Shown: positions 1 through 6,970, counted from the first letter of the stretch. The stretch is DNA of 12,514 bases from an uncultured Clostridia bacterium (GCA_947624755.1 CANQLQ010000027.1:1-12514); one strand, 5' to 3'. The notes: generated from the sequence alone by a model not told the origin. Translations and numbers: made by a program.

Positions 1-47
1 CTCAACCGTTTGAACGCAAAGCGTTCAAGCCGGGTCGCTTCGCCTAT

Positions 48-128
48 AGACCGATTTCTGCTTTGCCCCCCCTGTGGTGAGTTTGCTTCTTTTTATCTTG
101 GGTTTGATAAAAAGAGAAAATGCGGTCT
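48..128. repeat. Two-tier imperfect inverted repeat
   Basis: The outer arms AGACCGATTT (48-57) and AAATGCGGTCT (118-128) pair over 10 bp with one bulged G at 122. Inside, TCTTTTTATC (88-97) and GATAAAAAGA (106-115) pair perfectly over 10 bp around an 8-base loop. There is no following T-run on either strand, so it is not an obvious terminator. It could be a structured RNA, a decayed small mobile repeat, or an extragenic palindrome. The pairing is seen directly; the role is unknown. Confidence 0.5.
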
Positions 129-245
129 GTGCCTAAGGATAAAGCCTGTTGTAAAGGTTGTTTTTTTCCTAATTTATACTTTGTTCTTTTTGTTTTAGTC
201 TGTGATAGACTTTTTTTCGCGGGGTTCATTTGACTTTAAACATAA

Positions 246-325
246 ATCCGCCACGCGTAACTCCTGCGGACGATGTCCGCCGATGCCCGCCGCGTAATTG
301 CTGCACGCCATGCGTGCCCGCGTAT
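246..325. repeat. GC-rich hairpin patch
   Basis: This short island is far richer in G and C than the A/T-rich DNA around it. It contains two 6-bp hairpins with three-base loops: GCGGAC-GAT-GTCCGC (266-280) and GCACGC-CAT-GCGTGC (303-317). The hexamer CGCGTA recurs at 254, 291 and 319. This resembles an extragenic palindromic repeat. No coding sense was found. Confidence 0.45.
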
Positions 326-370
326 TTCCTGTGTTATTGTATTTAAAAGCAGTTTTTTAAAATAAAAATC

Positions 371-400
371 TTGCAAAAATAATTTTTATATAAATGTATA
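371..400 (+). promoter_or_regulatory. Candidate promoter for the double TetR gene
   Basis: TTGCAA at 371-376 and TGTATA at 395-400 are separated by 18 bases, an acceptable sigma-A arrangement. A second, better -10 box (TATAAT, 446-451) lies nearer the gene but has no good -35 at the right distance: TTGACT at 430-435 is only 10 bases away. If the TATAAT is used, the mRNA would begin about 8 bases before the start codon and be almost leaderless. Neither choice can be settled from sequence. Confidence 0.3.
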
Positions 401-465
401 AGGTTAAAAAGCCATAATTTATCGCTTTGTTGACTTGCAATTAATTATAATAGGGTAGTGATTGA

Positions 466-1638
466 ATGAATGCACAAGAAAGAATTGAAGAAATTTATAC
501 AGATTTTCTGGATAACAATACAATTGACGGCATTTCTGTCTGTGATATTTGTAAAAAAGCGAATATAAACAGAACGACCTTTTATAAGCACTTTACAAGC
601 ATTTCAGATTTAAGGAAAAAGCTTGTCAGTAAATATACAGATGAGTTTGTCAAGGATATAGTAGGGGAAAAGGTTATTACTTCCTATACGGATTTTAATG
701 AAATTGTAACGAGATATATAAAATTTATGGAAGATAAAATGCACTATGTTAAAATGGGTGTATTGGAAAAACATTTCCATGAGTATGTCCAGTCATTTAC
801 TGACAGCCTTTTTCAGGCTTTTTATGAAAAGATGGATATTCCCGTTACAAGGAACGGTTCGTTTGAAAAAGAAATGGTTTCCTTTAATATTACTTATACC
901 ATAATGTCCTGGAGTATGATGTTTGTGTATATTACCGATTTCAGGTTTGACATTCCGCAAAACAGGGAAAATGTTGTGGAAAAATATGTTTCTAATCTTG
1001 CTAATCTTATAATTGACACTACAAATCCATATGCGTATATTCACCCCGATAAAACTGATATAATAATAGCTATGGCGGATTACGGACTAATTGAAGGCAA
1101 AAGCTTTAAAAATGTTTCTCAGCTTTGCAAATTTACAGGTATAAGCCGTCAGGCCTTTTACAGACAGTATAAAAATCTTGAAGACTGCAAGGATAGGGTC
1201 AAAAAATTCTGTGAAATTTATGTTGCCGGTTTTATGGCGAAATATGCTTTTGAAGAAAAGTTTTCAACGAGTGTGTTCAGCAAAAGAAAAGCTCATTTTA
1301 CTAAAGAGCAGGCAGATTTAAAAGGCGTGTTCATGATTGATAAATGGATACTTGACAGTATTAACGGAGGAATTTTTGATTTATATTGTGTTTGCCTTAA
1401 ACTTCTTGATAAAGAGCTTAATGAAAAAGGAAACGAGAATTTGTATTTTCAGCTTTTTTACTACTTGTGTTCTGTCGAAAATGCTTATTTTTACTACTAT
1501 TTTTTTCACGATTCACAAATATTGGAAAAGAGTATTGAAATAATTGAGGATTACAGAAATAATTTTCCTAAGATGGATGGGCTTATTAAAAAGCTTAGAA
1601 AGCTTATTCCGGAATATGTGAAAAATCTAAAAAAATAA
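466..1638 (+). CDS. Tandem (duplicated) TetR-type transcriptional regulator
   Basis: This is a predicted cytoplasmic DNA-binding regulator of 390 residues, about twice the usual TetR length of roughly 190-200. Residues 1-60 form a TetR N-terminal domain with the helix-turn-helix at about 24-45, including the signature RTTFYKHF. A second copy lies at about 212-236, with SRQAFYRQY. The conserved FY pairs (39-40 and 231-232) are 192 residues apart, so the protein is two full TetR units, each with its own helical ligand/dimer half (about 60-190 and 250-390). TetR proteins normally bind as dimers; a fused pair could act as a covalent pseudo-dimer with two different DNA-reading heads. This is inference. 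The start at 466 has only a weak AGGG (452-455) upstream, and no better in-frame start is visible. It is transcribed alone and ends before a strong terminator. The ligand and targets are unknown; it may regulate itself or the downstream surface genes. Confidence 0.85.
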   Translation: MNAQERIEEIYTDFLDNNTIDGISVCDICKKANINRTTFYKHFTSISDLRKKLVSKYTDEFVKDIVGEKVITSYTDFNEIVTRYIKFMEDKMHYVKMGVLEKHFHEYVQSFTDSLFQAFYEKMDIPVTRNGSFEKEMVSFNITYTIMSWSMMFVYITDFRFDIPQNRENVVEKYVSNLANLIIDTTNPYAYIHPDKTDIIIAMADYGLIEGKSFKNVSQLCKFTGISRQAFYRQYKNLEDCKDRVKKFCEIYVAGFMAKYAFEEKFSTSVFSKRKAHFTKEQADLKGVFMIDKWILDSINGGIFDLYCVCLKLLDKELNEKGNENLYFQLFYYLCSVENAYFYYYFFHDSQILEKSIEIIEDYRNNFPKMDGLIKKLRKLIPEYVKNLKK

Positions 1639-1699
1639 TAGACTAATGGACTGAGTTTTCAATAAATTTTGGAGATCGAAGATCAAATTTTATAGCATG

Positions 1700-1775
1700 A
1701 AGCGACAAAAAGCTAAAAACTGTAACAAATTTTACTGCCGAAAATATTGTTACAGTTTTTTTATTTTTGTCGCTT
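1700..1775 (+). terminator. Large inverted-repeat intrinsic terminator
   Basis: Three stacked pairings enclose a short loop. AGCGACAAAAA with its flanking A (1700-1711) pairs with 1764-1775 over 12 bp. AAAAACTGTAACAA (1715-1728) pairs perfectly with 1747-1760 over 14 bp. ATTTT (1729-1733) pairs with AAAAT (1741-1745). The core stem is followed on the + strand by a T-rich run (1756-1768), the hallmark of a rho-independent terminator for the TetR gene. The outer stem is unusually long and would fold the T-run back into a duplex. Confidence 0.75.
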
Positions 1776-1801
1776 GAACCTTATTAATAATTTAGTAAAA
1801 T
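1774..1801 (+). promoter_or_regulatory. Candidate promoter of the surface protein gene
   Basis: TTGAAC (1774-1779) and TAAAAT (1796-1801) are separated by 16 bases. The predicted transcript starts near 1808, giving a leader of about 70 bases. That leader contains a 6-bp hairpin, CGCAGA (1814-1819) with TCTGCG (1832-1837). The -35 box overlaps the tail of the preceding inverted repeat. No known riboswitch class was recognised. Confidence 0.4.
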
Positions 1802-1862
1802 TTATCTGTAGGACGCAGAAAGCTCACCATATCTGCGACTTAAAAAGTTATAATTTTATTTG

Positions 1863-1870
1863 AAAGGAAG
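1863..1870 (+). promoter_or_regulatory. Ribosome binding site of the surface protein gene
   Basis: AAAGGAAG lies about 10 bases before the ATG at 1879 and supports that start, which is followed directly by a typical signal peptide. Confidence 0.75.
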
Positions 1871-1878
1871 AAACAATA

Positions 1879-4800
1879 ATGAAAAAAGTATTGGCAATTG
1901 TTTTGTCTATACTGATGATTCTCAGTGTAATGCCCATGGCGCTTGCTTCGAGCGATTACAACAGAGATGATGTTTCAGCAAACAAAACAGAAACAATCGA
2001 CAATCTTTCAACAGAACAGATTGCGGGTATTCTTCTTGATTGGGTTGACAGAAAAATCAACGCAGTGTCAGAAGAATTTGCAAGCTTTGACGAACAGCTT
2101 GCAATAGCAGGTATGTCGGTTCCGACAAATCTTGACGGCATTATCTCATACAAGGATCATGCTGCACTGCTTGGCGGCGACTTTGCGAATCTTGACACAT
2201 CTGCACTTACAACAAGAACCGAGGCTGGTTCAGATCTTCAGTTCATTTACAACGTAATCTCTTTCATGGCGGCAAATTCCGACACATTCGCAAAGGTGTT
2301 CGCATGGGAAGAAGGTCAGACATTTGATTTTGGCAAAGTTGGTGAATACATTACAAATCCTGACAATAACGTTGACGAAGCTGTAGTTAACTTCTATAAT
2401 GACTATCTCATCGGCGGCAATATTCAGGAAAAATTCGTTAATGAAATTGCCCGTGAAATGGACTATACCATTAAAGAAGGCGAAACCTTTGATGAAGTTA
2501 TTGATAACGGAATAAAGCAGGTAGCTGCAAACTTCCTCAGTGATTCCGGTCTTATTTCCGATTCATTGAAGGCAAAGATCATGGCGGCAGATGATGCTGA
2601 TTATAATCTTAAAACAACAGACGTTTACACACTTATAAAGAAGCTCTTTGCAGACATTCAAGCTGACAAATGGGATAATGTAACAACATATTTCACATAT
2701 CTTTGCGATAATGTTATTCGTCCTATCCTCAAAGCTTCTTTCGGCTACACTGTTACAACAACTTCCACAGCAGCTCCCTCGGCAGTTCTCGAGCAGTTCT
2801 GCTCGGCTTATAACCTTGAAAAGCTTGCAGAGCTTGCAGGAAACGGCAGTGTCCTTTTCCAAGCAGCGGACGGAAAATATTACAGCATTAATGTTGACGG
2901 CTTGGCAGGTTATGAAGTAACCTATGGTGAAAGCTTCCTTAACTTTGAAGCGCCAACGGTTGAAATCGGAGACAAGAACACAGTTATCGGTACATACACT
3001 CCTACAAATCCCGATACAACATCATATCAGCCTACTGTTTACACGTCTAAGGACTATTCAGAGTATATCGGTGAAGATATGCTTGCCACAGCCGATGAAT
3101 TTGGTGTAAAAGTTACCGCTGAAGCTCTTCCTCAGGAAATCGCAGACATTATCGCAGCAGGCGACGGCGTTGCAATGCAGGATGAGTTTAAAATGGCTAT
3201 CAAAGGCAAGGTTCTCGGAAACAGCCTTGACAAAACAATTGAAATCACTTTTGATGAAATTGAAGCAGCGGCAAATGAAGTAATCGCTTCTAAGCTTTCT
3301 ACAATTCAGGAAACAGTTGACCCGGTTGTTGCGGCGGCGGTCGATGCTGCAAATAAGATGCCCGTTATCGGCGGTTCAATTACCGGCGGCGTTACGATCA
3401 ACAGCATTACGGTTAAACTCGGTTACACAGGTTATTCAGACGAAGATACCTTTATTTGCGAGGTCAGTGTAGAGCCGACTTATGACATCACATACACAGG
3501 TAATATATGGCAGTATGCTTCAATGATCGGCATGACAACTGATAAAATTGAAGCTGATTATATTCAGCCTGTTATTGACGAAACAATCTCAAATCCTGTT
3601 GCCACAATAGTAGTCGACAACCTCAACGGCACAGTTGAAGGTATGGACTCTGTAACTGCTCTTATGGATTATGTTGATACAGACTTTGATGTTGACACTT
3701 CAATTCTTGACTTTGCTTCAAAGTATGACCAATACAAGGGCTTTGTTGGCCAGATGAACAGACTCCTTTGTGACGTTGTTGACATGGTTCTTTCGGACGA
3801 CGGTTATGCTTCTCTTAACCTTACAGAAGGCGGAAACGAAAATCTTACGGAAAATATAGAGAAGATTTGCGAAAAAACCGATGCCCTTCTTTCGGCAGCA
3901 AAACAGTATATGGATGCAAATGATTTTGCGGCTTTTGCCGATGCAGTCAACCTTGATTCAATTTTTGCATCTGAACACGGCTTTAATGCAAATATGCTTT
4001 ACAATCTTGATTTCTCAAGCGTTGAAAACCTGTATGTCTGCGCAATCAGAATGGGCTGCGATCTTCTTGTAAAAGATGAAGAAGGACTTCTTTATGATAT
4101 TCATATGATAGTTGAAGACCTTGACACACTCGAACAGATAGCTGTAGGTATCTTCAATTATGCAATGCCGAAGCTTGCTTCAAAAATCAACGAAACACTT
4201 GCCGCTTACAACATTTCGGTAAGCTTTGCTCCTACAAAGGACGCAGCAGCAATTACAAGTGATGCGGACGCAAAAGATTATATCTTAACAAAGCTTGTTG
4301 ATATGGTATATGATGCGGCTGTTCAGGCAGTTCCTGCCGCAAATAACGCAGTTAATGACCTTATCGCAAAAACGGCCGAAGAAAACGGTATTGAAACATA
4401 TCCGAGAGTTGAATTTGAACTTGACGTGGCAAAGGGTGCAAATTATAGTGAAACTCTTTCAAATCTTGTAAACAGAGTATATGAGCTTACAGACGGTATC
4501 TTCCGTGACGGCGTTCTTGCCGACGCTTCAGCCGATGTTTACGCAAAAATTTCTGCTCTTGCAAATAACTTCCTGCCGCTTGGCTCAATGCTTTCAAATG
4601 CGGGCGTAAAAGGCGCTAACGGCTCAATTGATGTTTCTTATATCCTTAGCGTACTCTTTGACGAATGTCTTGCAGGTAATTTTGATAACTTCCTTAGAAT
4701 GTTTGAAGTAAAAGAAGATGAACTTGCAGGTACGGAACCTGTAACATATGTTCTTATTAAAGCTTCAAAGCATATAGTTGACTCTGTATTCCCGGGTACA

Positions 4801-5505
4801 GTTGTTCCCGAAAATACTCCTGCATCAGAAACTTGTCAGGAAACCTTTACATCATCTGCGAACGATGTTGTAATCGCTTCAAATAATATGAAGTCAATTA
4901 ACACCTATAAGGAGGAACTTGTTCCCGCTGTTCTTAACCTTATACGTGAAGCCGGTGTGCTTCCTTACTTTGCCCAGTGCGATAACCATGTATTTGGCGA
5001 TGCTGTTACAGTTGCCGGTACTTGTGTAACAAGAGGTACTACAACGAGAACATGTACGGTTTGCGGATACAAAGAAGTTGAGGATCTTGGACTTGACCCA
5101 ACAAATCACGTTTCAATTGAAAATGTTGACGCAGTTGAAGCAACTTGTACAACAGCAGGCTCAACAGCAGGTTCAAAATGTACAGCTTGCGGAGTAGTTC
5201 TTGTAGAATCTAAAACGATCCCTGCAAAAGATCACCATTACAGTGAATGGAAAGTAAGCAAGGAGGCAACATGCTCTGAAAACGGAATTATGACTCGCGA
5301 CTGCTTAGTATGCGGCAATACGGAAACAAAGACCATTGACGCAACAGGCAATCATGTAGATAATAATTCAGACGGCTTATGTGATACTTGCGGCAAGAGA
5401 CTTTCAGACAATGGCGACAATAATTCGTTCATTGCAAGAATAAGAGCTTTCTTCCAAAGCATTATAGATTGGTTTAGAAATCTTTTTAAAATTTTTGACA
5501 GATAA
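1879..5505 (+). CDS. Secreted surface protein of unknown function with CxxC repeats
   Basis: The product has 1208 residues. Residues 1-23 are a classic Sec signal peptide: a KK start, a long hydrophobic core, and ALA before SSDYN. Residues 24 to about 1033 form a large, mostly helical, acidic body that I cannot assign to a family; a beta-rich stretch lies near 495-545. From 1034 on there are Cys repeats of the form C-x9/10-C-x2-C (C1049/1059/1062, C1090/1101/1104, C1132/1142/1145), the last introduced by HHYSEWKV, then a DGLCDTCGKR unit (C1168, C1171). The protein ends in a short amphipathic basic-aromatic helix ending WFRNLFKIFDR. There is no LPXTG motif, dockerin, S-layer homology domain or C-terminal membrane span. 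From memory, similar tails occur on exported proteins of Ruminococcaceae; their role is not established to my knowledge. The CxxC pairs may bind zinc or form disulfides. The gene is monocistronic and probably served by its own promoter. The coding call is secure; the function is not. Confidence 0.93.
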   Translation: MKKVLAIVLSILMILSVMPMALASSDYNRDDVSANKTETIDNLSTEQIAGILLDWVDRKINAVSEEFASFDEQLAIAGMSVPTNLDGIISYKDHAALLGGDFANLDTSALTTRTEAGSDLQFIYNVISFMAANSDTFAKVFAWEEGQTFDFGKVGEYITNPDNNVDEAVVNFYNDYLIGGNIQEKFVNEIAREMDYTIKEGETFDEVIDNGIKQVAANFLSDSGLISDSLKAKIMAADDADYNLKTTDVYTLIKKLFADIQADKWDNVTTYFTYLCDNVIRPILKASFGYTVTTTSTAAPSAVLEQFCSAYNLEKLAELAGNGSVLFQAADGKYYSINVDGLAGYEVTYGESFLNFEAPTVEIGDKNTVIGTYTPTNPDTTSYQPTVYTSKDYSEYIGEDMLATADEFGVKVTAEALPQEIADIIAAGDGVAMQDEFKMAIKGKVLGNSLDKTIEITFDEIEAAANEVIASKLSTIQETVDPVVAAAVDAANKMPVIGGSITGGVTINSITVKLGYTGYSDEDTFICEVSVEPTYDITYTGNIWQYASMIGMTTDKIEADYIQPVIDETISNPVATIVVDNLNGTVEGMDSVTALMDYVDTDFDVDTSILDFASKYDQYKGFVGQMNRLLCDVVDMVLSDDGYASLNLTEGGNENLTENIEKICEKTDALLSAAKQYMDANDFAAFADAVNLDSIFASEHGFNANMLYNLDFSSVENLYVCAIRMGCDLLVKDEEGLLYDIHMIVEDLDTLEQIAVGIFNYAMPKLASKINETLAAYNISVSFAPTKDAAAITSDADAKDYILTKLVDMVYDAAVQAVPAANNAVNDLIAKTAEENGIETYPRVEFELDVAKGANYSETLSNLVNRVYELTDGIFRDGVLADASADVYAKISALANNFLPLGSMLSNAGVKGANGSIDVSYILSVLFDECLAGNFDNFLRMFEVKEDELAGTEPVTYVLIKASKHIVDSVFPGTVVPENTPASETCQETFTSSANDVVIASNNMKSINTYKEELVPAVLNLIREAGVLPYFAQCDNHVFGDAVTVAGTCVTRGTTTRTCTVCGYKEVEDLGLDPTNHVSIENVDAVEATCTTAGSTAGSKCTACGVVLVESKTIPAKDHHYSEWKVSKEATCSENGIMTRDCLVCGNTETKTIDATGNHVDNNSDGLCDTCGKRLSDNGDNNSFIARIRAFFQSIIDWFRNLFKIFDR

Positions 5506-5520
5506 AAAATTATAAAGTTA

Positions 5521-5540
5521 TTAGCTTTGATATAAGCTAA
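5521..5540 (+). terminator. Weak hairpin after the surface protein gene
   Basis: TTAGCTT (5521-5527) pairs with AAGCTAA (5534-5540) around a 6-base loop, 15 bases past the stop codon. The tract that follows is A-rich rather than T-rich, so it is at best a weak terminator. The next hairpin (5564-5589) may share the job. Confidence 0.3.
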
Positions 5541-5563
5541 AAAATTATCCTAAAATAATGAGG

Positions 5564-5771
5564 CCGCTCAAGGTTTGTTCCTTGAGCGGTCAGTCTGTCG
5601 ATAAACTGTTTTGTGATAAAAGTTTTCGCCCGCCTTTTTCAAAAGGCGGCGGGGTAGAGGGGCGGAGCCCCCATTGCCGGGGGTTCCCATAATCTTACTC
5701 CTTTTGTGCATATTGCCAAGCGACACATACTTTTCTATACGCCGGCCGTTCAAGGTTTGTTCCTTGAGCGG
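5564..5771. repeat. Repeat element bounded by two near-identical hairpins
   Basis: CCGCTCAAGG (5564-5573) and CCTTGAGCGG (5580-5589) form a perfect 10-bp stem with loop TTTGTT. The same hairpin recurs at 5746-5771 with one C-to-T change that keeps a G-T pair. Between them is a GC-rich block with two more hairpins: 5630-5637 with 5642-5649, and GGGGC/GCCCC (5659-5671). From memory, this GC-rich block resembles an intergenic repeat scattered in Ruminococcaceae-type genomes. It may have inserted beside a terminator hairpin or be a small non-coding mobile element. A 61-residue minus-strand frame across it is a by-product of the repeat. Confidence 0.55.
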
Positions 5772-5835
5772 TTGTAGTTTTTATGAAAACGGATAAAATC
5801 TCACTGTTTTAACAAAATAGAGATCTCAAAAATTT

Positions 5836-5946
5836 TCAGTTTCGGATTTTGTCTTTTTCCAACAGTTCACCGAGAATCAGCTCTTTCGCCTTTTCCAAGC
5901 TTTTTAAAGGATAAAGAACAAAAACGCAGTACATATTTTCAAACAT
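5836..5946 (-). pseudogene. Possible C-terminal remnant of a lost gene
   Basis: On the minus strand this frame reads like the end of a real protein: a hydrophobic stretch (YCVFVLYP) followed by a charged amphipathic helix (SLEKAKELILGELLEKDK) and a stop. The frame stays open upstream to about 6038 without a start codon or ribosome site there. The ATG at 5944-5946 also lacks a ribosome site. I read it tentatively as a decayed gene end; chance cannot be excluded. Confidence 0.2.
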
Positions 5947-6257
5947 ATGAAGGCTAATATACAAGCTTGAAAGTGCTTTAACAAATAATTTCTTAAATAC
6001 TGTACAATATGATACACAAATTAGAAAAAATGTAGCTGTGTTATTCTTTTACTTTTCTAAAATCTATTTATTTACATTAATATAGTATAACAAAAATATA
6101 AAAAAAGACACTTTATTTTTCAAATATCGGGTATAAATATATATTGAAACAATAATTACGCTTTAAAATCAGTATCATATGAGACGCTTTGAAAAAATTT
6201 TTTTAAACAGGATATGCCTAAATGAGGTGCATATCGCAATGAAAACAGTAATTTTTA

Positions 6258-6368
6258 ATGTTGTTCGTTAAAAATGCTATGACAGTTTTGCCGTCCAATA
6301 TGTTTTTGGGGGATAGGCTATGGGTACGCACTTTAGACAACGGATTGCTTCTTGTATTAGCGGGTTAA
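6258..6368 (+). CDS. Possible small ORF or gene fragment, 36 residues
   Basis: This frame has a protein-like composition (LPSNMFLGDRLWV, then a hydrophobic LLLVLAG end) in otherwise A/T-rich non-coding DNA. The ATG at 6258 has no ribosome site; an internal ATG lies at 6279. A separate 10-codon frame just upstream (6239-6271) does have a GAGGTG (6224-6229) at 9 bases, so a translated leader is conceivable. The end of this ORF overlaps the left arm of the inverted repeat at 6360. No family was recognised and confidence is low. Confidence 0.2.
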   Translation: MLFVKNAMTVLPSNMFLGDRLWVRTLDNGLLLVLAG

Positions 6369-6430
6369 AGGGCGATAGTTTTTTACATTTTTTACAAATC
6401 GCCCGATAAATACATATCGTATTTACCCGC
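6360..6430 (+). repeat. Nested inverted repeat, three-way-junction shape
   Basis: The outer arms GCGGGTTAAA (6360-6369) and TTTACCCGC (6422-6430) pair with one bulge. Inside are two hairpins: GGGCGAT (6370-6376) with ATCGCCC (6398-6404), and CGATA (6404-6408) with TATCG (6415-6419), sharing base 6404. The right outer arm is repeated at 6596-6604, so the left arm could pair with either copy. It may be RNA structure in a transcript from further upstream or a DNA site; its role is unknown. Confidence 0.45.
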
Positions 6431-6597
6431 CTGTTTAGTCATACTGACAAATTTTTTTATTTTCTGAATATAATGATTTTAAATAGAACAAAAATCTTTT
6501 AGATAACTTTTAATTTTGGTAAAAAATGTATTGGCTTTATTCTTGATGTTATTTTTATTGACAATAAAAAAGTCAAATGATAAAATATGCATTGCTT
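6424..6597 (+). repeat. Tandem duplication, copy 1 (174 bp)
   Basis: It begins TACCCGCCTGTTT, continues with CTGACAAA, a TTTTCTGAATATAATG block and an A/T-rich middle, and ends in a promoter and the text CAAATGATAAAATATGCAT. The same landmarks recur in the same order in copy 2, which starts immediately after. Confidence 0.8.
6558..6586 (+). promoter_or_regulatory. Promoter P1 of the M60 peptidase gene
   Basis: TTGACA (6558-6563), a perfect -35 consensus, is followed after exactly 17 bases by TAAAAT (6581-6586), matching the sigma-A -10 in five of six positions. A transcript would start near 6593 and carry a leader of about 390 bases through copy 2 of the duplication. Confidence 0.65.
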
Positions 6598-6790
6598 TAC
6601 CCGCCTGTTTTGTTAAACTGACAAAAAGTTTTTTATTTTCTGAATATAATGATTTTAAATAAAACAAAAATTTTTTCAAATAACTGTCAATTTTGATACA
6701 AAATGTATTGTTTTTACGTTTTATGTTGAGATATAAAAAAATTCTTTAATTTGTATTGACAACAAAAGGGTCAAATGATAAAATATGCAT
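6598..6790 (+). repeat. Tandem duplication, copy 2 (about 193 bp)
   Basis: This repeats the copy 1 landmarks: TACCCGCCTGTTT at 6598, ACTGACAAA near 6617, TTTTCTGAATATAATGATT near 6637, AAAATGTATTG near 6705, and the promoter with CAAATGATAAAATATGCAT ending at 6790. It is longer than copy 1 by extra A/T-rich bases just before the promoter. Differences are scattered, so the duplication is not recent. Confidence 0.8.
6756..6784 (+). promoter_or_regulatory. Promoter P2 of the M60 peptidase gene
   Basis: TTGACA (6756-6761), 17 bases, then TAAAAT (6779-6784), the same arrangement as P1 with an identical -10 context. It is the last strong promoter before the GTG start. The predicted start of transcription near 6791 gives a leader of about 194 bases. 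Confidence 0.75.
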
Positions 6791-6811
6791 ACAAATTTTT
6801 AACTGTTGATG

Positions 6812-6945
6812 TTGGCGGTATTGCTGGATCCTGCTCGATATCAATTCAAAAAAGGGGGTGGTTTACAGCAGTGGATAGCGTCTGCTGCCGCCAAATGATA
6901 ATATACGGCTGATTCAGCCGTAAAATGGAGTTTGAAAAAACTCCG
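6812..6945 (+). ncRNA. Structured 5' leader, candidate cis-regulatory RNA
   Basis: TTGGCGG (6812-6818) pairs with CCGCCAA (6888-6894), closing a 70-base loop that includes CAGCAG (6866-6871) paired with CTGCTG (6882-6887) directly against the closing stem. Next come TACGGCTG/CAGCCGTA (6904-6922, triloop) and GGAGTTT-GAAA-AAACTCC (6927-6944, GNRA-type tetraloop). The 3' arm AAACTCC could instead pair with the ribosome site GGAGGTTT (6972-6979, one bulge), which would make the last hairpin and ribosome-site blocking mutually exclusive. I do not recognise a known riboswitch class. The structures are seen in sequence; the switching is inference. Confidence 0.45.
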
Positions 6946-6970
6946 GTGGGAAAAATTTTTAAATTAAAAA

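Larger units (their letters stand above)
1..465. other. Intergenic region with hairpins, no convincing gene
   Basis: No reading frame here looks like a real gene. A frame open from the window edge to 198 ends in a low-complexity hydrophobic run and lies over an inverted repeat, and it overlaps an equally poor minus-strand frame. The region instead holds a perfect 8-bp hairpin with an AAA loop (10-17 with 21-28), a two-tier inverted repeat (48-128), a GC-rich patch with two 6-bp hairpins (about 246-325), and an A/T-rich stretch (about 340-465) that should contain the promoter of the next gene. The end of an upstream gene just outside the window cannot be excluded. Confidence 0.6.

Noticed and set aside
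10..198. Plus-strand frame with CPPC...CGLC, like a zinc ribbon
   Set aside because: It lies across a strong inverted repeat, has no ribosome site, ends in a low-complexity hydrophobic run, and an opposite-strand frame overlaps it. The Cys pairs look accidental, although an upstream gene tail cannot be fully excluded.
1811..1837. GGACGCAGAAAGC resembling part of a cyclic-di-GMP riboswitch
   Set aside because: The rest of the conserved core and the tetraloop-receptor helices are missing; only a simple 6-bp hairpin remains.
5568..5753. Minus-strand 61-residue frame across the GC-rich repeat
   Set aside because: It is made of the palindromic repeat itself; such frames recur as spurious ORFs wherever the repeat sits.
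6479..6679. Minus-strand 66-residue frame in the tandem duplication
   Set aside because: Its Lys/Phe/Asn-rich content reflects A/T-rich repeat DNA, and it runs against the promoters on the other strand.
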